Below, piece by piece: positions 23,501-35,500 of a stretch of 64,000 nucleotides of DNA; within the stretch, counting starts at the first letter, position 1; every line of letters begins with the position of its first letter. Source of the DNA: Alligator mississippiensis (Eukaryota > Chordata > Crocodylia > Alligatoridae); NCBI RefSeq assembly GCF_030867095.1, contig NC_081824.1, positions 137,793,433 to 137,857,432 of the forward strand, given 5' to 3'. The position numbers and the translations under genes were made by a program. A model generated the notes under the pieces. It ran no database searches. It saw nothing but the letters and a program-made list of their open reading frames with translations, and had not been told where the DNA came from.

Positions 23501-26500
23501 GTGAAGGGGATGATTCAGGTTTTCTTTCTTGAGGATACCTCGGGGTTAAGATTCATAGATTGGAAGAGATCTTGCAAGATCATGAGGTCCCAACCCTCTG
23601 CGCTAGGCATGAAGGACAACTGGGGTCATATGACCCCAGCAAAATGACTATCCAGTCTTCTCTTGAAGATCTTCATGGTACATGATTGCACACCTCTGGA
23701 TGGAGCTTATGCTATGGTCTGCACACTCTAACTATGAAGAAGTTTGCTCTGTGTTGTTTCCACAAACCCAGAGTGCTTCCGACTAAAATGATTTTTGTTG
23801 AATTTTCAGGCTCCTCAGTCCTCTTGTGTATTTCCAAAAATTGTACTGTATAACCATCACTAGTTGCTTTTTTTCACTATTAAATTGTTCTTAGTGGTAA
23901 CCTGGAAGGCTTTGGCCTGGTGTATACCACATGGTTCTGCTGGCAAAATTGTGAATGGGTCTACAGTCAGAGCTTGCCTGTGGTGGTAAAGTCCCCTTTC
24001 TGCCAGTGGAGTAACAGTTTTTGACTGAAAACAGGCTTCTGTTGGCTGCTTCAGTCTTCCAGCAGCCAATTCCTCCTCAAGATGCACTTTGCCTCTGCTG
24101 CCATAGTTGTTGTAGAGAAACTGCCAGAAGTCTTTGGGTGTGATAGCGCTCTTCTGGCTTCCGTATGATGATTGCTGTCTGCCAGCAGCAGTTCCAGCCA
24201 CTGAGATGGCTTACTGTAGCCAAAACCTTAGACCTGTTCTGTTTCTGGCGTGTAGCAGACTACACAGCCTTTCAAATTTAGGTCGCTGTCTTGGATTTAG
24301 CATGCTCCTTTTCTATTTTGAATGAAAGCAGGAGCTGCTGGGTTCCATGAGCAGTCTCAATTCAAATACCAGTAGGCTGCTTAGAAATCTTACAGAAATC
24401 AGTCACAATTAGCACCTTTGTTAGTTTTAAGTCAGAGGTCGCAAGATAGGCAAATATACTCAGATCCCTTTTCTCATCTAGAGGTGGGTCCTCAGGATTG
24501 GTATGGATTCACTTTGCCAAGGAAATGGACCGCTGCTGTTGCCCATATAATAAAGGACCTGTTTTCTGTTTTACGGACTTTGCTTTTTGGTGGTCAGCCT
24601 TATTAGCACTAAGTCACTTACGTTAGCACTAAGCAGCCTTATTAGCAGCCTTATTAATACTAAGTCACTCATACTCTGGAAGAGGAAGACTCTATTATAG
24701 TCATCATCACTCTAGTCAAGAAAGCTGGAATATGACACCTGTCAGAGCCCACATCTGATTTATTAACTAGGTGTTAGCTACTCTTCAGAGAAGGAAAAGG
24801 AGGCTGTGGTGGTGTATCATTGTGTGCTTGCCACTTTAAAGGTCTGAGTAGGCTGTGAAGCAGCCTGCAGGTGACTGCAAGGGCCAAACAGGTGGTCACA
24901 TGACAGCCAGGAGGCTGCCTGATTGGAGCAGGGCTGCGCAGCTTCAGTATAAGAGCAGCCCCTGAGGAGCAGAGTCGGCAGTTGTTGCAGGGATGTTGCT
25001 AGAGTAACATCATCGAGCCAGAGCTCTTCTGCTCCCAGGAATATTTGGAGGTCAAGGGTGTTAAGCCTCAAGGAAATAGCTATGGGTCTAGGAACAGTGA
25101 AGCCAGCCTAGGAGGGGCCTTCAGTTGTGGGTCTACTGAGGGGCTAGGCAAGTCCTAATGAGAACTAGCAGTGACTGAGGCCAGGGAGATGAGCCCAGCT
25201 GAGTGAAGGGCTGCCTCATGTAAGATCTCTGGGCCTCTAGGCAAGCCCAGTAAGAGATGGCTGTTTATGGTGGGGCCCAGCGAGGACCCTTGCTGAGTAA
25301 GGTCAGCTGCTCCTGCACCGATGCCAAGGAATCCCGGCAGGTCAGTGGAAGGGGGCCAGGGTGGAAAGGCCAAAGGACAGTGAAGCCCACTGTGAGGGTC
25401 AGGCCAGGGCTGTAGAGAGCTATCTGGCATCCCGACTGGCCTGGAGGCGGGGCCAGAGCCGGAAACAGGCTGAAGGTCCCTTCAATGGTGGGGTCATCGC
25501 TGCCAAAGAGAGGATAGGCCCAGCTAATTGTGCTGAAATGACAGAGGCTGAAGCCCAGCCTCCTGAGGGGAGGAATCCTATAAGGGGGTCAGAGAGAGAG
25601 GGCCCAGTGGATGAGTGCAGTTTATAGGATGGGGGCTGCGGTAGGGTGCCCAGGAGCGAGCAGCTTGGTAGGGGGAAAGACCAGGGCAGGTGGGCCTGCG
25701 ATTGGTCCTGGGGAATGACCTGAAACTACACCCTGCTAGGGAGGATGGTAGTGGTGGGGCTGCTTGTGGCGGGGCAGTCCTCAGGAGATGCCACACCAGT
25801 GCACCTCTAGTGAAAGGTGAGTATGGGGCACCGGAAAGCCTCTGTTCCCCCCTGTCTTGCGGGTGATGCCGTGGAGGGAAGGCTAAGGAAGCACACCCTG
25901 AAAGAAAAGCAACAGGCTTGGACAACCACAGGGAGGCCAGGAGGGCCCAAGGCTCAAAGCCTGAATGAGTGAGACTTAGGGGGAGGCTGGAATAAGAGTG
26001 AGGCCTAGTGAAGGCCAGACTAAGGGTGAGGTCTAGGTATGTTGATGTACACCTGAGGCCTGAGTGGTCTATAGGCCAAGAGTGGGGTCCAGGCATGTCA
26101 GCAGACATCTGAGGCCCAAGGGGCATAAAGCCCAGAAGCCCCAGTGAGGAAGTGGAGTAGTGACCCCAGTGAGGGGTAAAGAGTATGGGGCTAGGAGCCT
26201 AATGAGAGGCAGGAGCTCAGAGTGTGTGTGGGAGTTGAGTTCCCAGTGAGGGGGCATACAGCCAAGGTAAGTCTTTGGATGCCTGAGACTAGGTTTGGGC
26301 CAGAGGCCAAGTGTGGCCCAACAATGGAGCCAGGGAAGTTGAGAGTGATTTGGATGCCATCTGCAAGGCATGAGACATGGTAAATGACAGGTCAGAGCCG
26401 TGTATTGTGCCCTTGGCATCAGGGCATTAAATAGGCAGCCTCCCACATTTTCCCATCTGGTTATGATTTCTTTAAGGTGTGGTAGGCGAATTTGGGCCGA

Positions 26501-29500
26501 CTACCGTAGACAGGTTGGTGGGCCCATGCTGTGACTGGCCCTGGGACGGCCCCCTGTCAGAGGCAGTCTTCACCTTCTATATTGACAGGCTTCTTCCACA
26601 GCTTCAGCTATGTTGGGATTGGCTCTGTGTTGCTACATGTCATGCATTCCTAGCATCAGATGAAGTAGGTTGTTGCCTATGAAAGCTCTTACCACTCCAA
26701 ACCGGTTGGTCTCCTTATGGTACCCTACCATCTGCTTGATATCAGATTAATGCAGCTAACCACTTTTGTTGCTAGCAGAGCACTTCCCCACTAGACAATA
26801 CGTTTAGGTTTTTACATTATGTAGGTTTCCTCACTATAGTTTTGGAATCTGTTTCTTTCAGGTGATAGTAGAAAAGATGAATCCCCGGCATCGTTGGCAT
26901 CTGGAGAACACTTCTTGTGACTTCTGCCGTAAGGAGCTCATTCTCCTATCTGCCCGGGGTTTCACTAGCCTCTTCCAGACACTTGTTAAAGCCAAGAAGG
27001 TATAACTCATCATCCCCATTCCCATCTATGGGTTTGTTTACCATGGTAGCAGTGTTGTGATAGAGTAGGCAAGATATTTTGTAAGAGATGAATAAACTGA
27101 TTTAGAGCAGTGAATGACCATACAGACTGACTTGGTTAACATCTTCTCAGCTGTCAGTCAAACAAATGTTAGTGTTTAGATAAAGTTTTTAGATAACTTA
27201 GATAATAGTGATGGTTAGATAATGCCTATTTCACATGATATCTGACTACATACTGAATTTTTTGCTGAGATTTACTCAGAATTACTCCTTAATTAACTGA
27301 TACAAAACTTAGCTTTTACTACATTGCACTCCTACTGGCCCCCCAAGTTGAGCAGATTGATAGGAGAGGAACCAGGGCCTGTTCTGACTCATTTTTATTA
27401 AGATCTAAGAGTTTGGAAATGTTAACTCTCATTTTAGGGCATAAGCTAACAAGCAAAAGAGTTAAGCAGGTACTTTCCTTTTGCACAGGTTATCGTGGTT
27501 TGTCTGGCGGTCCACTTAGAGGATGTTGCAAGTCATCTGCTCTTGGTCTCTGTCAGACAGGGTTTAGGACTATGTGGACCACGGGCCTGATATAGGATAG
27601 CAGTTCGCATCTTTCTAACAGAACTGTTGACTAAGTTCCCATGTAAGACACTTTGTCACTGTTGATATGTAGGCCAGAAAGGCCCTTCTTGGGCTCACAG
27701 ATGCTAGAATACAGTTGTAACTGAGAACCAAAACAAATCTTTGAGCCAGTGAAACAGAGATTTTTAAAGGCCTGGTTGTCTTCAAGTTTCTCAGATCACC
27801 TTCTAACAAAATGCTACTGCTAATGTCCTCCTTACCCTAACATTTAGAGGTCTTAACTCACTGATGGCATTGACCTTACTGTGACCTTACTGTGACACCA
27901 TGCTAAGTGGTCCAACTTTTGAATGGGCTTGCATTGATTTTATTCTTTGGAATAAAAACCTTGTTATGTGACTGTTGGGCAGGTCTGAAGTTAGTGTCGT
28001 TTGCCATATCTTTATGCTGATACGCTGTTGGGTTTTATACTTCTCTCCCCTAGCCACTGGTGGGACATAACATGCTGATGGACCTTCTACATCTTCATGA
28101 TAAGTTCTACAGGCCCCTTCCAGGTAATGTCTTATGTAATAGCAATGACAAGATTGCCCAGCCCTCTCCAAAAACACTTTTTCCGCAGTTGGAGAGAGAT
28201 CCAGCACAAGATTCAGTGATTTATGATTCACTCTGCATAAGAATGACTGGGGAGAAGCTGGTTAGCTGACTCTGATCTTCCACTTTTAGGGCAGGGACTG
28301 CTTTTCCTGTAGGGCTCCTTGTTTTTTGGTGACATAATGAAACCAGGGAGCAGAAAGATACTTAAAACTGTTTTATAAAACACTGTTTTCATAAAACACC
28401 AGGTTTTTTTTTTCTCTTTTCTACAGCATCTTTTCCTCTATATGTTTGTTCCTTTCTTGTTTTCTTTCCTTCAGAAAGCTATGAAGAGTTCAAGACTAAT
28501 ATTCACAGCCTGTTTCCTGTCATAATAGACACAAAGAATGTCACAAAAACCATCTGGAAGGTAAGATGAGCCTGTTTTGGGAAATAGCACTCCTTTTGTA
28601 CCTGGGTAGGAAGGAGATCTTGACATACTTCAATTTTAAATGTTGAACTAAAGCATCTTCCTACCATCAGGGAAGCATTCTAGAAATTATCCTGTCCCTT
28701 CAGTATCACATTTAAAATCCTTTTCCCCCTTGGTCTGTGGTATCTCTTCTGCTGAAAGGGCAGACCATCGGGCTCTTTTTCTCATCAGCAGCTACTAACT
28801 AGGGTGTGCTTGGAGATTGGTGGTGTTTGTCATGTTTCTGTAAGAGTGGGCTTGTATGTCTATCCTGAGATTCTCAAGAGCCTTATAAGAGTATTGGCTC
28901 CACTTGCTCATAAGGAAACATACGTTTTTACAAATACTAGATGGCCAATTTATGTGAAGTAGTGGAGTGTCAGTGCTTGGAGTTAGGGTTTCATTCATCG
29001 TGACTGTTGCTCTTTAGGTCAGTAGGAGTTGAGTCTTGGAGAAGAATCTCTAAGGCCATTGAATAGAGCATGTCATTTGATGACCGTCCTGGAATAGACT
29101 GTATTTGTATTCCATGGCCGGAATGTGGTTCTGCAATTTACTGGGGTTGGACAAATGGTAGTATCAATGAATACTTTGTTTTCAAAAGTTCTCTTTGTTG
29201 TAACATTTTGAACCAGGCCTTGTATATGGAACTAGAACTCTGGCACCTAGTGCCTAATGTTTCTGCTGCTAGATTTCATGGCACCATAGCTGAGTTTGCA
29301 TTATAAAGTATTCTGCCTGGACGTTGCTTTTTCCTAAGACATTATGTGGTGTCCAACAACCTGCTTTGTCGTATTGGTAGTTTGCCCATTGAGAAGGGCT
29401 GGTGGAGCTGTGATGTGGGCAAGAAACCTGCGCAGTGTTTAGTATATTGTCTGCCATTCTCTTTTTTTTCTACTCCTTCCTTTTAAACCCATAACACATG

Positions 29501-32500
29501 TCTTGTCCTGTTTTCTTACAGGAGCTTAAATTCCCTCGAGCATGTAACCTCTTGGAGACTTATGAAATCCTGTGCAGGTGAGCAGTATGTTATGGAAGTT
29601 TGAATACAACCAGCTGATTTCATTATTACTTTGGGAAGGGCATTTCAAAGTCAGTGAGACCACATTTTTATACTTTTTTGATCCTGTCTGTTCACTCTGC
29701 TGCTGAGCTTGTTTTAACCTTGATTTAACAACAGAGGAAGAAGTTTTGCCTGTAGTTCTGTTTCTTTACAACTAAGACAGTATTAGGAGGGGCAGACTGG
29801 TCTATGTTTTGATGAAGGGTCTTCTGTCAAATTGGATCTTACAACCAAGGAGTGAATGCAGGCCTCGCAGCCTAGGTTCTGAAAGTTGCATCGGCCTGTA
29901 AAGCTTTCAGCCTGTATTTTGCTGGTTTCGAATAAGGCTTAGGGTTATTAGTTTCTGTAACTTAATGCTATCAATTGCTCAAAACCTTCTGTTAAATGAG
30001 TTGTTGATCTCTTTCTGGCTTCAAGTGGACAAGTCTCCATATCACAACTGGCAATCTTGTTAGTGGAACAAGTAGGATGGAATGACTGATTAGGTCAGGA
30101 GATTAGAATACCTTTCTGTCTCCTCCAGAAATGTGCCTTGTTGTATGGTGGACCGCTGCTATTTGTGCTGTTTCTATGAATGAGTAAATAGCCAAGAAGG
30201 TTTGCTCTGTGAGTGAATAGAGAACACTGATCTAATCAGTTAGGCACCTTTAATTGGCAATAATTTCATATAACTTTGGCTTTTTCAGAGTTCTGCTTTT
30301 TCATACTCTTTTCAAACTATAAATTCTTGGAGTTGTTTGGAAAACTTCCTCCTGTTTGTGGGTGATTTTAAAAATAGTAATTTTTATCTTCCTGATTCCC
30401 TCTTTCAAAGCCTTGTACTGAAACAGTCTTCCCTCCAAAGCCAGCTGGTTAGTACCTGTCCTAGGTACTACTAGGTTTGTTTGATTGACCTTTACTTTAT
30501 ATTCTTGTGTGCAAACAATAGAGATGTAAAATTTCTGGACATTTTGAAACCATGGGGAAAAATATGCTCTTTCCTGTTTTTTTCCAAAAAAAATAAGAAA
30601 TTTTTGGAAAAATTGAAATGTGCCATATTAAATTTTCTTATCTATCTACATGTATTTTACTATTTTAAGAACATAGAATATATTATATATATAACTTAAT
30701 TAGCAGATAACATTGTAATGCTTGGTATATTTATGAAATTTAAAAGTATAAATGCCTTATTATTATTTGAATAAAACTAAGGCATTTAAAATAATTATTT
30801 GTAATTATTGTCATAGATGGAGCTATAAGCTGCTGCATCCTAAGGTACTTAAGCATATCTTAGCTTTTGTCAGCTAATGAGAACTTGGGGGGGGGGGGGA
30901 GGAGTTGAAAATAGAAACCATCAATGTTGTAGTAAACAGAAGGAAGTTAATATTATCTGGACTTAGAAAGTCTCCACCATATAGACAGCACTCTCCACAA
31001 ATAGAAGAAACTCATATTTTTAGAAAAAAAGCTCAGAAGAAAATCTTCTAAAGCTGGAGACAAATTTGCTACATGAAACCAATATGTCATTTAAAACAAT
31101 CAAATATATCCTTGAAAATATTAGCATCACAAGTTTCTTTGTTTAATCAGAGTCAGACACAGTTTCTGAAATATCAGTATTTTCTGATTCTGAATCTGAA
31201 CCTTCATTTTTATCTTCATGGACTTCAGAATACTGAAGTTTTGCATGGATTGAAACAAGCTTCTCATTCTTTCACAGGCTAGTTTATTTCTTAATTTGAT
31301 GTGTATATTTCCAAACGTAGACCAGTTTCTTTCACATGCTACAGAAGATGGAGGAATCTGAAGCAGGTGAGAAGCAAGTGGAGTAAAAAGCTGTAATAAA
31401 GGCCTTGCCATCATGTTGCAGGAGGAACATGCTTGGCAGAGTCTCAGATTGCACTCCTGGACCAAGTACCTGACCATGTTTTATATTCTGCAACATATGA
31501 AAGTACCTTGCAAACATCAAGTCCTAAATGTGTTGCTTGTTTTGTAATCCAGTCAAATGCAGTAGCAATCCTATCATCACTGACATTTTTACCTTTGAAT
31601 CTTGGATCCAAAAGATTTGCAGCAGCATGAATAGGCTGGCAACAAAATTCTTCATGCCTGTTAGTGAAGTCTTTCACTTTTCCTTCTTCCATACTTGCAA
31701 GTGGAGATATACCTGCTGTCACAGCGGGGTCCTCGCGGAGGGCCGTGATCTCCTCGAGGCCCTCTTACCACGCTACTTTGGCCCGAAGGCACCCTCCATT
31801 CTCGCCCGCCACGTCTTGCTGGAATATGTAATAGGGAGGCTGCCTTGTGTTTCCTCGGGCACGTAAGCTCCTGGACCCCTCGTGGGTCGCCCCGTACGAT
31901 GGGTGCTACTCAAGCACCCCAGCCTTATGGGCTGTGCGTGGCTCCTACCAGCCTCTAATACCACGCCCCAAGCCTCGCAGATGTAATAGACGTTGTTATG
32001 TCTGCATGTCCGCTTCCCGGGCCTCCTCTATAGTGTAGCCCACTCTGGGCTCTCTCTCTCTCTCTTGTGCCCAGCCTCCCGCTGGGCCTCCCCTGATGGT
32101 ACGGTCCCGCTCAGGGACTCCCTAGTGGGCCCCAGCCCTTCCCTGGCCAACCGCACGAATACCCTCTCTGACCCCGGCTCACTGCGCTGCTACTCCCTGT
32201 CTTCTCGGGGCAAGCGCAGCGCCCTGCCTCGGTCTGAGGGGTGTTGCCGCACTAGCCTGCGGCCGGGCTCGCTATACCCGTCTCGGGCTCCTCAGTATGG
32301 CCCCGCTTTAGGGCTCCTCAGTATCTCCCCGCTCTAGGGCTCCTCAGTATGGCCCCTCCTTAGGGCTGCTCCGTATTGCCCCTCTCTAGGGCTTCTCAAT
32401 AATACAATGTGGCGCTCCCCCTCTTTGGGGCTCACCGTGCCCCCACGGGGCTTCTCAAGAATACAATGTGGTACTCCCCCTCTTTGGGGCTTGCCGTGCC

Positions 32501-35500
32501 CCCACGGGGCTTCTCAATAATACAACGTGGCGCTCCCCCTCTTTGGGGCTCACCATGCCCACCCTGGGCTTCTCAATGAAATTGCCCCTTGCTCTGGGGC
32601 TGGGGTCTATGTCCCCCCGTACACGATCCGGGGTCTACGTCCCCCGTCTGCAACCTACCGGTTGCGCCCGCGACCCACCGGCCGTGCTCCTCGCCGCCAG
32701 TTGCTCACGCACTGGCGTGCGAGCTGCGCCTTCCCTGGCGCTATGAAAATAATGCGCCCTCTTGGCACTAGGGCACCCCACACTCTCTGGGGTCCCTATA
32801 ATTGAGGCCTCCTCCAACCCCTACAGCCTCACCCAAGCCTCTGGGCTGTAACACAAACCTAAAGCCCCCTGGCTAAACTCTAGTGCCCATCCTCTCAGGG
32901 CTATCATGAGCTGTACTTGCAAGTCATGCTCCTTTCCACATCCTCACTCCCAGAGCTCCTGCCTCCCAGGCTGCTGGCAGAGAACTGCTAGCCTGGCTTC
33001 AGCCCTGGGCTTTACAAAGGCCAGGCCCTGCCCCCTTCTGGCCAGCTGCTTCTGATTAGTCGCCCCGGCAACTTGCAGCTGTGCTCATTAGGCACTGCCA
33101 GGGCTCTCTCCCTGGCAGTTTCTCCTCTCCAGGAGCAGAGCACCGAGGTGCCCTGCGACACACCTCCCCCCTTAAGATCTTGACTCACCGAGGCAGATCT
33201 TCATTCATTCAAATCTCGTTGGACTCGGCGGCTCTTCTCGGCCTCTCTTCCCGCACCCAGCGTAATCTACATAAGTGGCGGAGGTTTTAAGGCGCCCCCT
33301 GCTCGCCTTTTCCCCAGGGTGCACAGTGTGGGATTTTCCGGGAGTTACCCTGCCAAAGGTAGTCCCCCCACACTAGCTTCTCCCTGGTAGGGTGCTACTC
33401 AGGCCTCTCTCTCATTCTCTATTACCGCCTTTACCCTGTGGAGCCAAAGCCCCTTCTCTCTTACTGGGAGAGCTGTTTCCTGCTACATGGGGTGTCTCGC
33501 CCCTCTTCCTCTGTCTGTGTCCCAGGTCTTCTCTTTCCGTGTTCTATTCCATACCTCCCTCCTTTCCTTGGCTTCCTGCCAATCCTGGAGCTTTCCCCAA
33601 AGCTCCCACTGCACCTTAAGTGCCTGCCGGGCATCTTCCACCCTCCAAAACTCTATTTTCCCCTGGCCAGTCGATGTCCCACCGGGCCCTGTATATATTT
33701 TTACCCAAGCTACCCCTCTGACTCTAGTCTCTACTATCTCCCTTAGGGTCCTCCACCCGACTTGCCGTGGGAGATTATTAATATAAACATACGGTCGTCT
33801 TTCTCTCCTTTGTCTTGTCTCCCACTGAGTTGCTTTAGTCATAGCTGGACCTTCTACCTTTTTAGTTGGACCTGCCGTCTGGGTTTGACACGGTCCCTTT
33901 TGCTTCACAGAGCTGGGTAGCTCCGCTCTAGGGTAGAGCTGGGGATGCACTTCTCCTCCCCCCTTAGCTTCCTTGGGGTTTCGGTTTCTCTGGTCCTCTT
34001 CAGGCCTCTGGACTCTTCTCTCACCAGGAGATTCTATCGCCTTCTCCCCTATAGCAGCCGTCTCTTATCTGCTATACACCTGAATCTGAGCTGTCTCCGG
34101 CCCCTGGTCTAGTTTCTTCTGTTGCTTTTGTTTTAGGGATGCCAATCTTGCAGCATCACCCCCACTAGCAACTTTTCCCGGCTTTTCCCGGAGGTCACTC
34201 ATTTCAGTAGTGTATTGGACCACCCACTGACTCCATCTCTGATTGAGACCCTCCATAACTGCAGTGGTGATCTCTTCTTTCAACTTCATGGGGTTCACCC
34301 CTAAGAGTACCTCGCCCTTTGCATTCTTTTCTTGCTGCTCAAGTTCCTTTCCTTCTCTAAGGATCTGTAAACTTTCCGTTCTAGGCAGCTCCTGACTCTT
34401 CTCCTCTTTCCGGAGCATGGGCTGCACTGCTTTTAGCATTTTCTCTGCATCTACTAACACCTCTTTCAGGCCTTTAAGCTCCTGGAGGTGCTCCTCATAT
34501 CCTGCCTTGACCCTGGAGGCATGTCCCTCCAACTGACTGCTTATTATGGCTAGTCTTCCGCAAGGTATCTGAGCGGTCTGTACAGGCTGTTGTACCACCC
34601 TCTCTTGCAATGCCAGTTCCCTGGCTGTGCTTTCTTTTAACAGAGTCTTTAGGGACTGGATCTCTTCCCCCTTTTGGTCGTGGTCCTTTTCTGCTTCTTG
34701 CAATCGAGCTCGCAATTCTACACCCTCCTTGGTGCAGGCTCCCACTTCCATTAGCAGGGACTGTCTCTGTTCCTGGAACGTTTTAATCTGTTCCTCTAAG
34801 GCCTGTACCTGCCGTCTCGAGGTTTGCATCTGCTGCCGTAGCTGCTCCCTCTCAGTGTCGGTTGCTGCCTCTTTAGCCAACCTCTCTGCTAGCAGGGCTT
34901 TAAGGTGCTGTACCTGGTCTTCCAGGCAGCCGTTTTCCGCCTCTGCAGTCTGCAGCTGAGACTGCAGCTTCATGTGCTCTACCGTTTTGTCCTCCAGGTG
35001 GGTTTTAAGGGCCCGTATCTGTTCTTCACAGAGGTTCTTTTCCCCTGCCCCTTTTTCCAACTGGGCCCGCAACTCTTCAGTCTCTCTCAGCTTGGCCTCT
35101 AATTCTTTCTCTCCCCTCTGACACTGGGCCTGCAGCTTTATATGCTCCTCTGTTTTGGCTTTCATCTCAGCCTCAAGGGACTGCTTCTGTGCTTCTAAAG
35201 CCTCCTCCCTGGCCATATATTCTTTCACTCTCTCCATTTCTCTTATTATCACCTTCCTGGTTTCTTCTACCTGGGTGTGATTCTCTGTCAGCTTCTTTCT
35301 AAGCTCTTCAGCCATGCGTTCTGCCTGGTCGCATCTCTCTCGCCAGAGCCCCTGGCTTTCCTCCAGGCTTTCTGTCTGTTCCACCTGACTGTGGACTTCT
35401 TTCTGGAGGGTTGCTATAAGGCTCTTAGATATTTTGAGCTTTTGCATTGCCTCCTTTTGTTCTCCTGTTTGGTCCCTCTCAGGCTCTGGGGACCTCCTCC

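Noticed and set aside
32391..32570. Regular 59-bp repeats considered as a CRISPR-like array
   Set aside because: They are directly adjoining tandem units without unique spacers, inside an LTR of a vertebrate element.
31993..32805. Overlapping P/R/S-rich ORFs, repeated almost identically at 36379-37034
   Set aside because: They lie in the two LTR copies and vary with the minisatellite units; no protein features.
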